A stretch of 64,000 bases of DNA from Lysobacter panacisoli (GCF_009765165.1 NZ_VLNU01000001.1:3667399-3731398), one strand, 5' to 3'. Positions 15,961 to 25,210 are shown, counted from the first letter of the stretch. Translations and numbers: made by a program. Notes: generated from the sequence alone by a model not told the origin.

Positions 15961-16758
15961 ATGTGCCTGATCGCCCTCGCGTGGCGTGCGCATCCACGTT
16001 ATCGGCTGGCGCTGATCGCCAATCGCGACGAGGCGCATGCGCGCGCCGCCGTGCCGGCCGGGGTCGACCCGGACGACCCGACGCTCTATGGCGGCCGCGA
16101 CCTGCTCGCCGGCGGCAGCTGGCTGCTGGCCTCCACGCACACGCGCCTGGCCGCCGTCACCAACGTGCGCGCCGGCGCGGCCGAGGGCACCATGCCGCGT
16201 TCACGCGGCGCGCTGGTGCGCGATTTCGCCGGGGGACGTGACGCCAGCGACGCGTTCATCGGTGCACTCGCGCCACACGCCGCCGAGTACGGCCGCTTCA
16301 ACCTGCTCGCCTGGGACGGGGAACGCCTCGGCTTCGCAAGCAACCATCCCGGCTTTCGCACACAGGACGTCGCGCCGGGCTTCCATGCGATGTCCAACGG
16401 CCCCTTCGACGCCCCGTGGCCCAAGAGCAGCCACGCGGTGGCGGCACTGAAGGCCTGGCTCGACGGTCCCGCTGCGCGCGATGGCGCGATCGAAGATGGC
16501 GCGCTCGCGCCGCTGTTCGACGCACTCGCGGACACCACGCCCGGACCCGACGACGCCCTGCCCGACACCGGCGTCGGACTGGACCTCGAACGCCGCCTGT
16601 CGCCCGCGTTCGTGCGCGGGCTGCACTACGGCACGCGCTGCAGCACCGTGGTGCTGGTGGACGAGGCGCGCGTCGTGTTCGTCGAACAGAGCTTCGGCCC
16701 GGAAGGCGTGCCGCTGGGGCGGACACGGGGCGTCCTCACGCTCGATCCCCCACGGTGA
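15961..16758 (+). CDS. NRDE (TANGO2-like) family protein
   Basis: This 265-residue protein has the N-terminal Cys2 (MCLIALAW), the family signature NRDE at 21-24 and GGRDLLAGGSWL near 45. The end VVLVDEARVVFVEQSFGPEG is also typical. The Ntn-hydrolase-like family has been linked to haem handling (TANGO2/HRG-9); the bacterial role is unsettled. Length is normal. There is no signal peptide, so it is cytoplasmic. Confidence 0.9.
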   Translation: MCLIALAWRAHPRYRLALIANRDEAHARAAVPAGVDPDDPTLYGGRDLLAGGSWLLASTHTRLAAVTNVRAGAAEGTMPRSRGALVRDFAGGRDASDAFIGALAPHAAEYGRFNLLAWDGERLGFASNHPGFRTQDVAPGFHAMSNGPFDAPWPKSSHAVAALKAWLDGPAARDGAIEDGALAPLFDALADTTPGPDDALPDTGVGLDLERRLSPAFVRGLHYGTRCSTVVLVDEARVVFVEQSFGPEGVPLGRTRGVLTLDPPR

Positions 16759-16871
16759 CGCCAGCTCCTGCCCGCGTCGTTGCGCGAGACGGACACAGCA
16801 GTGCAATCGCGTACAAGGTGGCGGGCGCGCATCGGCCTAACATGTGTCACCCCGCCCCTGCCCCCGCCCTC

Positions 16872-17789
16872 ATGGAAACCCTGGTCCACCTGATCGCCGT
16901 GTACGGCCTGCTGGTCGTATTCGTCAGCGTGTTCCTCGACCAGGGCGGCATTCCGGTCCCGGCCTATCCGCCGATCATCCTCACCGCCGCGCTGGCGGTG
17001 GACCAGGGCAAAAGCCTGTGGCCGATCGTGCTGGTCGCCGCGGGTGCGGCCGTGATGGCCGACTGGCTCTGGTACATCGGCGGGCGCCGGCTCGGCGCGA
17101 AGCTGTTGCGGCTGATGTGCCGGCTCTCGCTGTCTCCCGATTCGTGCGTGCTGATGACGCGCGGCATCTACGGCCGCTGGGGCGCTCCGTCGCTGATCGT
17201 CGCCAAATTCGTGCCCGGCTTCGCCGCAGTCGCCACCACGCTCGCCGGCGAAACCGGTACGCGTGCGGGCCGGTTCCTTCTGTTCGACGGCATCGGCGCG
17301 CTGCTCTGGGCCGGACTCGCGGTCGCGCTCGGCGCGATATTCCACGAAGCCGTGAACAGCGTGCTCGAACGCCTCGAAGACCTGGGCCGCTACGCGCTGC
17401 CGGCCATCCTCGGCCTGATCGTCATCTTCATCGCGTGGAAGCTGTGGCGTCGCCAGAGTTTCCTGCGCCAGCTGCGCATGGCCCGGATCACGCCCGCCGA
17501 GCTGAGCCAGCTCATCAGCGGCGGCACCTCGCCACTGATCCTCGACGTGCGCCCGGAACCGCAACGCGCGCTCAGCGGCTGGATTCCCGGCGCGGTGTTC
17601 GTGCGCACCATCGGCGAAGCGGCGCTGACGCCGCACGACGAAGTCGTCGTGTACTGCGACTGTCCGAACGAAGCCTCCGCCGCGGTGCTCGCGCGCGCGC
17701 TCAACAAGCACGGCTTCAAGCGCGTGCGCCCGCTGGCTGGCGGCTTCCAGGCATGGAAGGACGACGGCCACGACGTGGCCTTCGAGTGA
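16872..17789 (+). CDS. DedA-family membrane protein fused to rhodanese domain
   Basis: This 305-residue protein has an N-terminal DedA/VTT membrane domain (about 1-195; VFLDQGGIPVPAYPPI, then ADWLWYIGGRR and KFVPGFAAVATTLAGE, the family G-x-x-x-P-x-P and R/K-F-x-P-G signatures) followed by a cytosolic rhodanese-like domain (about 215-305; LILDVRPEPQRALSGWIPGA, VVVYCDCPNEASA, LAGGFQAWKDDG) with a possible active cysteine in YCDC. DedA proteins are implicated in lipid flipping. An alternative start is the ATG at 16842. Confidence 0.88.
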   Translation: METLVHLIAVYGLLVVFVSVFLDQGGIPVPAYPPIILTAALAVDQGKSLWPIVLVAAGAAVMADWLWYIGGRRLGAKLLRLMCRLSLSPDSCVLMTRGIYGRWGAPSLIVAKFVPGFAAVATTLAGETGTRAGRFLLFDGIGALLWAGLAVALGAIFHEAVNSVLERLEDLGRYALPAILGLIVIFIAWKLWRRQSFLRQLRMARITPAELSQLISGGTSPLILDVRPEPQRALSGWIPGAVFVRTIGEAALTPHDEVVVYCDCPNEASAAVLARALNKHGFKRVRPLAGGFQAWKDDGHDVAFE

Positions 17790-17795
17790 ATCGCG

Positions 17796-18242
17796 CTACG
17801 CGCGCGCCCACGGCCACCAGCCGCGCCCCGTGCTCGCGTAGCGGTCGGCCGCACGCTCGAACCGGTTGCGCACGCTGATCCCACCCGACACGAGATAGAG
17901 CGGCAGGAACAGCGGCCCCAGCACGAGGTACTGGTACACATGCGCGCGTTCGTGGTCGGCCAGCAGGATCGACGGTTCCTGCGCGTGTCCGGCGCGGTGC
18001 GCGTAAGTCACGCACGGCGATTCCAGGTCGTCGCCGGTATGCAGGATCACGTTGCCGAAGGTGATCGCCCCGCCCGGCCCCCACGGCCAGCGATGGAACA
18101 CCAGCGCCATCTCGCGGCGACGCCAGTGCGCGTGCGCGCCGAACATCAGGCCGGCGGCACCGAGCATCAGGCCCAGCAGCGTGTTGGGCAGCGTCCACAA
18201 CGCGCCCAGCAGCACCAGCAATCGCAGCACGGCGGTCGGCAT
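17796..18242 (-). CDS. Membrane protein with HExxH-like motif
   Basis: This 148-residue protein has an N-terminal hydrophobic pair (LLVLLGALWTLPNTLLGLML, then a second short stretch near 25-35) and a third segment near 107-122. DHERAHVYQY holds HERAH, an HExxH pattern, and ERAADRYA about 25 residues later resembles the ExxAD third-ligand motif of M48 peptidases. This could be a minimal metallopeptidase or a relic. Its stop lies 4 bases from that of the DedA gene, tail to tail. Confidence 0.65.
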   Translation of the reverse strand: MPTAVLRLLVLLGALWTLPNTLLGLMLGAAGLMFGAHAHWRRREMALVFHRWPWGPGGAITFGNVILHTGDDLESPCVTYAHRAGHAQEPSILLADHERAHVYQYLVLGPLFLPLYLVSGGISVRNRFERAADRYASTGRGWWPWARA

Positions 18243-18274
18243 GGGCGAAGCCTAACCGATCGCAACCGGCACCC

Positions 18275-18484
18275 TCATGTGGTGCGGCAATCCTCTTCCG
18301 GGATCAGCAGCCAGAGGATCAGGTACACGAGGATGCCGGGGAACGCCGCCGAGACGATCGATGCCAGCACGTAGCCCACGCGCAGCAGGGTCTTGTTCCA
18401 GCCGAAACGCCGGGATATCCCGGCGAGGACGCCGGCGACCATGCGGTCGTCGCGGCAGCGGAAAAGGGATCGCGTGACGTTCAT
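18275..18484 (-). CDS. PspC-domain membrane protein
   Basis: This 69-residue protein has the PspC pattern: an N-terminal FRCRDDRMVAGVLAGISRRFGWN, then LLRVGYVLASIVSAAFPGILVYLILWLLIPEE, a hydrophobic pair ending in the typical IPEE. PspC proteins take part in membrane stress responses. GAGGAGGAG precedes the ATG. No other psp gene is nearby. Confidence 0.9.
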   Translation of the reverse strand: MNVTRSLFRCRDDRMVAGVLAGISRRFGWNKTLLRVGYVLASIVSAAFPGILVYLILWLLIPEEDCRTT

Positions 18485-18530
18485 GCGCGCGCTCCTCCTC
18501 GGGGCGACGCGCGCAGTCTAGTCCCGGGGC

Positions 18531-18917
18531 TCAGGGCGCGGCGTGACGAATCGCGCTCAGGCGCGCACCCAGCCAGGCGGCCGACGACATGGGGGACTTG
18601 CCGGGGCAGCGCACCGCGTAGGCCTTGCCGCTCATGCTGCTACGGGTGCCCGCGCCCTCGATGAACTGCTCGGCGCTGGCGACGAGGTCGCGCTTGACCA
18701 GGTAGTCGTATTTGCGACGCAGGTGCGCCTGCGCCTCGTCCGCGGGGTACCAGCGGCCGTTGCGCTGGAACTCGCAGCCCGACGTGCCCAGCGCGACGAT
18801 CAGCTGCTCGATCTCGCGCTGCGCCTTGGCCGGCGGCGCCGCCTGCGCAAGGCCTACGACGACCAGCGCCAGCAGCGCGGCGCTCAGCAATCGCGGTCGG
18901 CGGACGGCGTCGTTCAT
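18531..18917 (-). CDS. DUF5329-like exported protein
   Basis: This 128-residue protein has a signal peptide (hydrophobic core LLSAALLALVVVGLAQA) and a mature part beginning with PPAKAQREIEQLIVALGTSGCEFQRNG and including YDYLVKRDLVASAEQFIEGAGTRSSMSG, the pattern of DUF5329. It is a periplasmic protein of unknown function. It is separated by 7 bases from the upstream SGNH hydrolase gene and is probably co-transcribed with it. Confidence 0.78.
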   Translation of the reverse strand: MNDAVRRPRLLSAALLALVVVGLAQAAPPAKAQREIEQLIVALGTSGCEFQRNGRWYPADEAQAHLRRKYDYLVKRDLVASAEQFIEGAGTRSSMSGKAYAVRCPGKSPMSSAAWLGARLSAIRHAAP

Positions 18918-18924
18918 GCGTCGA

Positions 18925-19626
18925 TTACAACCCCGACAACCACGGCCGCACCACCCCGGTCCAGATCGCGTAGCCGCTCGCGTTCAGGTGCAGGCCGTCC
19001 TCGACGAACAGTTCCTCGCGCGGCTGGCCCTGTGCGTCGAGCATCGGCAGGTACACGTCGAGATAGGCGACGTCGTGGTCCTTCGCATACGCGCGCACCC
19101 GTGCATTGGCCTCGCGCACCTTCGGCAGCAGCGCCGCGCGCGAGGGACTGGGCTTGATCGCTATGAAGGCGATCGGCAATCCCGGCTGCGCTTCGCGCAC
19201 GCGCTCGACGAACGAGACGAAGTCGTCGCGCACCTGCAGCGGCGTGCGACCTTCGAACAGGTCGTTGTCGCCGGCGTAGAACACGACCGCGCGCGGCTGG
19301 TACGGCGCCACGATGCGGTCGGCGTAGTAGGTCGAATCGCGCACGCGCGAGCCGCCGAAGCCGCGATTGATCAGCGCCACGCCCGGGAAATCGTCGTGCA
19401 GGCTGTCCCACAGACGGATCGAGGAACTGCCGACGAACACCACCGAGCCCGGCATGCGCCGCACCAGCGCGTCGGCCTGTTCGAACGCGGCGATGTCCGC
19501 TTCGAACTGGCTGGAGTCTGCGACCACCGGAGGCGGCGGTGCGGTACTGGTGGACGGCGTGTTTGCCGTGTGCGTGGCGCACGCGCCGAGGAAAACGAGG
19601 CAGGACAACAGTACGAATCGGATCAC
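18925..19626 (-). CDS. SGNH/GDSL-family hydrolase lipoprotein
   Basis: This 233-residue lipoprotein has lipobox LGAC with Cys16. The SGNH blocks are clear: VVFVGSSSIRLWDSL (nucleophile Ser near 68), NRGFGGSRV, VVFYAGDNDL, and DGLHLNASGY with the catalytic Asp-x-x-His. It is an esterase or lipase of the GDSL type on the outer membrane or in the periplasm, substrate unknown. The start is GTG with AGAAGGA upstream. Confidence 0.9.
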   Translation of the reverse strand: MIRFVLLSCLVFLGACATHTANTPSTSTAPPPPVVADSSQFEADIAAFEQADALVRRMPGSVVFVGSSSIRLWDSLHDDFPGVALINRGFGGSRVRDSTYYADRIVAPYQPRAVVFYAGDNDLFEGRTPLQVRDDFVSFVERVREAQPGLPIAFIAIKPSPSRAALLPKVREANARVRAYAKDHDVAYLDVYLPMLDAQGQPREELFVEDGLHLNASGYAIWTGVVRPWLSGL

Positions 19627-19735
19627 GGGGCATTCCTTCTGGATCTGCCAAGTGTGACACGCGATTCCGTCGACGATGCGACACGCAATGCGGATCGCCG
19701 ACCGCGATCACATCGCGATCGCGCATCGCGTTTCG

Positions 19736-20812
19736 TCAACGCGAACGCTGCGCCAGCCAGTCGTGGATCGCGCCCGGCACTTCGCGCTGCGCACGACTCG
19801 ACACATAAATGCCGATGTGACCACCCTTGAACGAAAGCTCGCTGTAGTCGTCGCTGCCGACCAGTCCCGACAGCGCCTTCGACGATGCCGGCGGCACCAG
19901 GTGATCCTGCTCGGCGAAGATGTTCAGCACCGGCATCCCGACGCTGCGCAGGTCCACCGCGCGACCGCCGATGTCGATGCCGCCCTTGACGAAACCGTTG
20001 CCCTGGTAGAACTGCTTGACGAACTGGCGGAACGCCTCGCCGGCCTGGTCGGGCGAATCGAAGATCCACTTCTCCATGCGCAGAAAATCCTCCAGCGCCT
20101 TGCGGTCGTCCAGCACGTCGACCAGTCCCACGTACTTCTGCACGAACAGCCGCCACGGCTTGAGCGTGAGGTAGCACCAGTTCATCACGTCCGCCGGCAC
20201 GTTGCCGAGGGTGTCGACGAACAGGTCCACATCCAGCCCACGCGTCCAGTTGCCGAGCATGTTGTCGCTGGTGTGGAAATCCACCGGCGTCACCATCGTG
20301 ATCAGGTTGCGCACCTTCGCCGCGTTGAGCGCGGCGTAGCACAGCGAGAACGCGCCGCCCTGGCAGATGCCGAGCAGGTTCACCGCGTCCATGCGGTATT
20401 CGCGGCGCAGGTGGTCCACCGCGCCGCCGATGTAGCGCTGGATGTAGTCCTCCAGTTCGAGGTAGCGGTCCGAGCGGTCCGGATAGCCCCAGTCGAGCAC
20501 GTACACGTCCTCGCCGCGTTCGAGCAGGCCGCGCACGATCGACTTGTCGTCCTGCAGATCGACCATGTACGGACGATTGACCAGCGCGTAGACGATCAGC
20601 AGCGGCACCTTCGCCGTCGGCGCGCGCTCACCGCGGAAGCGGTACAGCACGACCTTGCCGTCGCGCCAGACTTCCTCGCGTGCGGTCGCGCCGTAATCGA
20701 TGTCGTGCACCTGGTGCAGCGTGTCCAGACCGGCGCGCAGCTTGGCCTGGAAGCGCAGCGATTCCTGCGCCAGCACGTCGGGGGTGAAACCCAGCGGACC
20801 CAGTCCGTCCAT
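19736..20812 (-). CDS. phaC: Poly(3-hydroxyalkanoate) synthase, class III, subunit PhaC
   Basis: This 358-residue catalytic subunit polymerises 3-hydroxyacyl-CoA into PHA storage granules. The lipase-like box is GICQGG with nucleophile C150; D303 (FAEQDHLVPP) and H332 (FKGGHIGIY) complete the triad, one position off the numbering known for the Allochromatium enzyme. The short length and absence of the long N-domain of class I define class III, which needs PhaE. Its ATG overlaps the phaE stop (TGATG), so the two are translationally coupled. Confidence 0.96.
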   Translation of the reverse strand: MDGLGPLGFTPDVLAQESLRFQAKLRAGLDTLHQVHDIDYGATAREEVWRDGKVVLYRFRGERAPTAKVPLLIVYALVNRPYMVDLQDDKSIVRGLLERGEDVYVLDWGYPDRSDRYLELEDYIQRYIGGAVDHLRREYRMDAVNLLGICQGGAFSLCYAALNAAKVRNLITMVTPVDFHTSDNMLGNWTRGLDVDLFVDTLGNVPADVMNWCYLTLKPWRLFVQKYVGLVDVLDDRKALEDFLRMEKWIFDSPDQAGEAFRQFVKQFYQGNGFVKGGIDIGGRAVDLRSVGMPVLNIFAEQDHLVPPASSKALSGLVGSDDYSELSFKGGHIGIYVSSRAQREVPGAIHDWLAQRSR

Positions 20813-21849
20813 CAGCGCTTCCTCGCCTTCTTCGCCGCTGCGGGCTTCTTCGTCGCCGATGCGGACTTGCTCGCCGGCTTCGATGCGGGCTTGGATGGCG
20901 CAGCAGCGGCCTTGCGTGGAGCTGGCCGCTGGACGACCGTGCGCGGCTCGGCCGCTTCCGCGGCGTGCGGCGCGGCGTCGAGCCGGTCGCGCAGGCGGCG
21001 CAGTTCGCGTTCCAGTTCGACGATCTTGCGATGCGCCGAGTCCACTTCCGTGCGGCTGGGCATGCCCCACTGCGCGCACATCAGCTCGACTTCCTTCTGC
21101 AGGCGGCCGCGCAGGGTCATCTGTGCGTTGACCATCGCCGCGTAGGCGTCGCGGAAGCGCGGCGAGAGCGCAACCTCGGCATAGGCCTCCTCGGCCGCGT
21201 CGATCCACAGGTCGAACAGTGCACGTACCGAATCGAGCTGCTTGCCCGGCGCGCTGCGTTCCTCCAGCTTGCGCTCGAAACGCACGAACGCATCCTGCGC
21301 CGCTTCGCCCATCAGCGTCTGGTAGGCCTGGCTCTGATCCTGCAGGTCGAGCTGCGCCTGCGCGAGATGCTGCCAGCGCTCCTGGTGCTCGCGCGCGAAA
21401 CCGAATGCCGGCACGCCCAGCCACGACTTCCCTTCGCGCCACATCGCCAGCCACGGCGCGAAGGCTTCGAACGCCTGCGCGGGACCGGCCTGCAGGTTGC
21501 CGGGCATCGCGCCGAGCATGTCCGCGAACGGATTCGCGCCGTCGCCACCGAGCGCCTGCTTCCACGCCGAGGCGATGTCGGCCGCGCTCGCCCGCTGGCC
21601 GGCGAACTGCGCCGCCAGCTGCTGCATCTGGCCGAACCAGCCCTGCGCCTGCGACTGGAAACGGCCGACCGCCGCGTCGCCCTGCTCGACACCACCGCGG
21701 GCGAGCTGCGACCACCAGCCGAGCGCCTCGTTCCAGCCAGGCATGGCCGATCCGGCGGGCTGCGTGGAGCGCAGGGTCTCGCCCCATGCGTTCCAGTACC
21801 GCCGCGTCCACGTTTCGAAATCGTCCAGGCCCTGCATCGCGATCGCCAT
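20812..21849 (-). CDS. phaE: PHA synthase subunit PhaE
   Basis: This 345-residue partner of class III PhaC is needed for activity and granule assembly. Features typical of PhaE are the tryptophan-rich N-terminus (FETWTRRYWNAWGETL, WWSQLARGG), a helical middle (FVRFERKLEERSAPGKQLDSV, ALFDLWIDAAEEAYAEVALSPRF, then VNAQMTLR) and a coiled coil near 270-300. The C-terminal 50 residues are a low-complexity lysine/alanine/proline tail, resembling DNA-binding or phasin tails. The start at 21849 was chosen; 21837 is also possible. It is the first gene of the phaE-phaC operon. Confidence 0.93.
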   Translation of the reverse strand: MAIAMQGLDDFETWTRRYWNAWGETLRSTQPAGSAMPGWNEALGWWSQLARGGVEQGDAAVGRFQSQAQGWFGQMQQLAAQFAGQRASAADIASAWKQALGGDGANPFADMLGAMPGNLQAGPAQAFEAFAPWLAMWREGKSWLGVPAFGFAREHQERWQHLAQAQLDLQDQSQAYQTLMGEAAQDAFVRFERKLEERSAPGKQLDSVRALFDLWIDAAEEAYAEVALSPRFRDAYAAMVNAQMTLRGRLQKEVELMCAQWGMPSRTEVDSAHRKIVELERELRRLRDRLDAAPHAAEAAEPRTVVQRPAPRKAAAAPSKPASKPASKSASATKKPAAAKKARKR

Positions 21850-21911
21850 CGTCCGGTTTGGACGGTCATGGTACCAATGCGGTGTTTCCGCGCCGCGACG
21901 GCGCGGCGCGC

Positions 21912-22526
21912 TCAGGGCTTGGGAATGTGCAGGGTCTTGCTGATCATCAGCGAGCCCGACAGCGCGAACAGCAGCACCAGCGGATGGAACTGCCACGGGC
22001 CCAGCTGCACCATGCCCAGCCACAGGTTCGTGCCGATCGCGCCCTGCGAGGCGGCCACGGCCAGCACGATCACCAGCACCAGGCTGGTCGGGATCGGCGT
22101 GCCCTCGAAGTACTTCACCTTGTCGCTGCCACCCGACAGAGCCTCGGCGGTGACGTTGTAGCGCGCCAGGCGGCTCACGCCGCAGCCGACGAAGTAACTC
22201 AGCACGATCCAGTCCCAGCCGCCCTGCAGGCCGCAGGCATAGGCCAGCGCGGCCGGCGCGACGCCGAAGGAGATCACGTCGGCCAGCGAATCCAGCTCAC
22301 GGCCGAGGGTCGAGGCCGAGTTGCGCCAGCGGGCCACGCGTCCGTCGAGCGCGTCGAAGATGAAGGCCAGCGGGATCAGCGCCATGCCGATCAGCAGGTC
22401 GCTGACCACGCTGTCCTGCAGGAAGCGCATCGCCGCGAAGATCGCGCCCGTGCCGCAGAACGCGTTGGCGAGCGTGAACCAGTCGGCGAGGTGAAACTCG
22501 CGCAGCATCGAAAAATGGCGCTTCAT
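21912..22526 (-). CDS. pssA: CDP-diacylglycerol--serine O-phosphatidyltransferase
   Basis: This 204-residue membrane enzyme makes phosphatidylserine from CDP-diacylglycerol and serine, the precursor of phosphatidylethanolamine. The CDP-alcohol phosphotransferase motif is complete: D58-x2-D61-G62-x2-A65-R66-x8-G75-x3-D79-x3-D83. Several membrane helices follow. GGAG sits 6 bases before the ATG at 22526, which favours it over the ATG at 22544. The gene lies 62 bases upstream of phaE on the same strand. Confidence 0.95.
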   Translation of the reverse strand: MKRHFSMLREFHLADWFTLANAFCGTGAIFAAMRFLQDSVVSDLLIGMALIPLAFIFDALDGRVARWRNSASTLGRELDSLADVISFGVAPAALAYACGLQGGWDWIVLSYFVGCGVSRLARYNVTAEALSGGSDKVKYFEGTPIPTSLVLVIVLAVAASQGAIGTNLWLGMVQLGPWQFHPLVLLFALSGSLMISKTLHIPKP

Positions 22527-22623
22527 GCGGCGCTCCGTGACCATCGAAGCCGCCAGCGTGCCAAACCCGGCGTGAACCCAGCAAGAGGCTGGGCGAACCC
22601 GGCCTCCCACCCGCGATCGGGAT

Positions 22624-24444
22624 TCAGCGCGGCATAGCCAGATGCGCGGCCTGCAGCGCCGTGCCCGGGCCACGCGGTTGCGTCGCGATGACGGCGTCGG
22701 ACGGCAGTGCCGCGCCGGTGTCGAGGTGCGCGTCCACGCGATCGAGCGCGGCGTACACGTACGGCAGCAGCGGCAGGTAGCGCGCGCCGTAGTCGGGCAA
22801 TCCGAGGAACGCATCGAAATGCTGCGCGTTGCGCACCTGCCAGTAGCGCACGTCGCGCCCGGCCGTCTGCGCCTGGCGCACGTACGGCGCGCTGCTGAAA
22901 GCCGGTGGGATCAGGCCGTCGTCGGTGCCGTGGATCACCACCACCGGCAGGCCCTTGCGCGGGAGGGCCGCGCGCGTTTCGTCCACACCGCGATGCACGC
23001 GCTGCGCGTCGGCGTCGTCGCCGGTCCACAGGCCACGCAGGCATTGCAGCGACTTCAACGGCGCCGTCGGGTCCGCATCGACGAGGTGCACGCCCGCGCC
23101 CGGAGGAATGCCGCTCGCATCCGACCACCAGGCCGCGCGTTCCGCCGCGGTGGCCGCGCGCGGCAGGAAGTCGGTGCCAAGCGCCGAATAGCGATTGCCG
23201 CACGGCATCTCGCCGAAACCGTAGCGGCCGTAGGCAGAGGCATACGTCACCGCCACCGCACGCCACAGGTCGAAGCCCACCGACAGCGCGCCGGCCTGCA
23301 GCGATTCGTCGGTCCAGCCGTGGGCTTTCAGGGCTTCGTAGGCGGAGCGAGCCTGCGCGGCGGTGTCGTCGCCTTCGATCAGTCCGGCCGCCTTCAATGC
23401 CGCGCAGCGCTGCGTCCACAACGGCGCGACCTGCGCCGCGATCGGCGGCTGCGGCAGTCCCTGCTTGTGCAGCAGCGCGCACGGCATCAGCAGGGCGGCT
23501 TCGGTCGTGTAGTCGTACAAGGCGCGACTGCCTTCGGCCGAGGTGTAGACGTTCGGCTCGCCGGCGACGACGGCGTCCAGCCAGTCGTCCTTCTCCTCCG
23601 CCGCGCGCAGCACCGCGCCACCGCCGTTGGAAATGCCGACCGCGATCACCCGCGTGTTGTCGAAGGTGAACGGCGCCGCCTGCGGGAACGCACGATCCAG
23701 CGAGACCAGCGCGAACTGCGCGGCCTGCTTCACGTGGCGCCCCCAGTCGGCCTCCGGGTTGTCCTGCGAATGCGCGTGCTTGAAGGCGACGCCGCTGGTG
23801 GCGCTTGCGGTCGCGGCCGGCTCGAACGCCAGACCTTCGCCGCGCGCGCCCACGCTGCCGTCGGCACGCACGCCCTGCCCCGCGTCGAGGTCGAAGTAAT
23901 CGGTGCCGGCACCCTTGTCGGTGTACGCGACCGCACAGCCCCGGGGCAGGCCCCACGCACCGGCGACGGCAATCGCGCCGTAGATGCCGCGCGAACCGGA
24001 CGAGGCGGTGACGACCACGCAACGTTTCTTCGCATCGAACGCGTCGGGCACCTGCACCAGCACGCGGTGCGGCTGCTTCGCGCCGTCGACCTTCGCCAGC
24101 GCGCTGAACTCGCGGCCCGGCACGTTCGCGGCGCTGCCGTACAGCTCGCCGTAGCCACCGCCCGGCGCGAGGTCGGCGATGCCGCGCCAGTTGGCCCAGA
24201 GCGCACGCCGGCGCAGTTCTGCCGGCGTTGGCTGGGCGGCATCGGCAAACGCCGGCGGCGCCATCGCGCGCAGGCCGGCCAGGCCCAGTCCCGCGGTCAG
24301 CAGGTCGTCGCCGTCGCGATGTTCGGTGGTGCGCGGCGCATCGAACATCGGCGCGCTCTCCTTCGTGCTGCGCGTGGACGTGGCGCAGGCGGCCAGGACG
24401 AGCATGGCACCGGCGACGGCAAGGCGGAGGGTCGGCGTCTTCAT
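22624..24444 (-). CDS. 3-hydroxybutyrate oligomer hydrolase (PF10605-like) lipoprotein
   Basis: This 606-residue protein has an N-terminal lipoprotein signal (LVLAACATS). Features of the D-3-hydroxybutyrate oligomer hydrolase family are ELRRRALWANWRGI, VVVTASSGSRGIYGAI, GAGTDYFDL, the lipase box VGISNGGGAV, and late VVVIHGTDDGLIPP (Asp) and RNAQHFDAFL (His). It would cleave short 3-hydroxybutyrate oligomers outside the cytoplasm, matching the PHA genes next door. The start at 24444 agrees with the signal peptide; the open frame upstream is not coding. Confidence 0.9.
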   Translation of the reverse strand: MKTPTLRLAVAGAMLVLAACATSTRSTKESAPMFDAPRTTEHRDGDDLLTAGLGLAGLRAMAPPAFADAAQPTPAELRRRALWANWRGIADLAPGGGYGELYGSAANVPGREFSALAKVDGAKQPHRVLVQVPDAFDAKKRCVVVTASSGSRGIYGAIAVAGAWGLPRGCAVAYTDKGAGTDYFDLDAGQGVRADGSVGARGEGLAFEPAATASATSGVAFKHAHSQDNPEADWGRHVKQAAQFALVSLDRAFPQAAPFTFDNTRVIAVGISNGGGAVLRAAEEKDDWLDAVVAGEPNVYTSAEGSRALYDYTTEAALLMPCALLHKQGLPQPPIAAQVAPLWTQRCAALKAAGLIEGDDTAAQARSAYEALKAHGWTDESLQAGALSVGFDLWRAVAVTYASAYGRYGFGEMPCGNRYSALGTDFLPRAATAAERAAWWSDASGIPPGAGVHLVDADPTAPLKSLQCLRGLWTGDDADAQRVHRGVDETRAALPRKGLPVVVIHGTDDGLIPPAFSSAPYVRQAQTAGRDVRYWQVRNAQHFDAFLGLPDYGARYLPLLPYVYAALDRVDAHLDTGAALPSDAVIATQPRGPGTALQAAHLAMPR

Positions 24445-24540
24445 GACCGCGAGCCTAGCAAGGCGTGCGGTCGCGCCCATCGTACTTTCGTACCAGCGCG
24501 CCCGTGTTGCAGGCCCGGTGCCGCTTGCTAGGCTGGGCGC

Positions 24541-25206
24541 ATGCCGACCCTGCTGATCGCCGACGACCATCCCCTGTTCCGCGCCGCCCTGCGCCAGGCC
24601 GCGATGGAGGCCGTGGCCGATGCGGAGATCCACGAGGCCGGCAGCCTCGAAGCGGTGCTGGCGGCGCTCGATGCCGATCCGGGCATCGACCTGGTGCTGC
24701 TCGACCTGCACATGCCGGGCAACCACGGCCTCGCCGGACTGGCCGCGGTGCGCGCCCAGCATCCGGGCGTCGCGGTGGTGGTGGTCTCGGCCAACGACGA
24801 CCCTCGCGTGGTGCGGCGCGCGCTCGACCACGGCGCCGCCGGCTACCTGCCCAAGAGCGCCGGGCTGGACGAACTGCGCGACGCGATCCGCGCCGTGCTC
24901 GCCTGCGAACAATGGCTGCCTTCGTCGCTGCGTGCGGCCGTGTCGCGCACCCAGAGCGACAGCGGCGACGCCGACCTCGCGGCGCGACTGGCGAGTCTCT
25001 CGCCGCAGCAGTTCCGCGTGCTGACGCTGGTCGCGCAGGGCCTGCTCAACAAGCAGATCGCCGACCGCCTCGAAGTGCAGGAACGCACGGTCAAGGCGCA
25101 CCTGTCGGCGATCTTCGAACGCCTCGGCGTGCGCAACCGCACCCAGGCCGGCGTCGTGCTGCGCGAGCTGGAGCTGGTCGATCCGGCAAGGCAGATGGCG
25201 TCGTGA
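24541..25206 (+). CDS. crbR: LuxR-type response regulator, CrbR-like
   Basis: This 221-residue regulator has a receiver domain (D8, D9, phosphoacceptor D55 in LLDLHMPG, K105 in GYLPKSAG) and a C-terminal LuxR helix-turn-helix (LSPQQFRVLTLVAQGLLNKQIADRLEVQERTVKAHL in part). Its convergent neighbour is a transporter-fused hybrid kinase of the CrbS/MxtR type, the known partner of CrbR/ErdR, which controls acetyl-CoA synthetase and acetate use. The partner assignment is inferred from architecture and adjacency. Confidence 0.8.
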   Translation: MPTLLIADDHPLFRAALRQAAMEAVADAEIHEAGSLEAVLAALDADPGIDLVLLDLHMPGNHGLAGLAAVRAQHPGVAVVVVSANDDPRVVRRALDHGAAGYLPKSAGLDELRDAIRAVLACEQWLPSSLRAAVSRTQSDSGDADLAARLASLSPQQFRVLTLVAQGLLNKQIADRLEVQERTVKAHLSAIFERLGVRNRTQAGVVLRELELVDPARQMAS

Positions 25207-25210
25207 TGAC

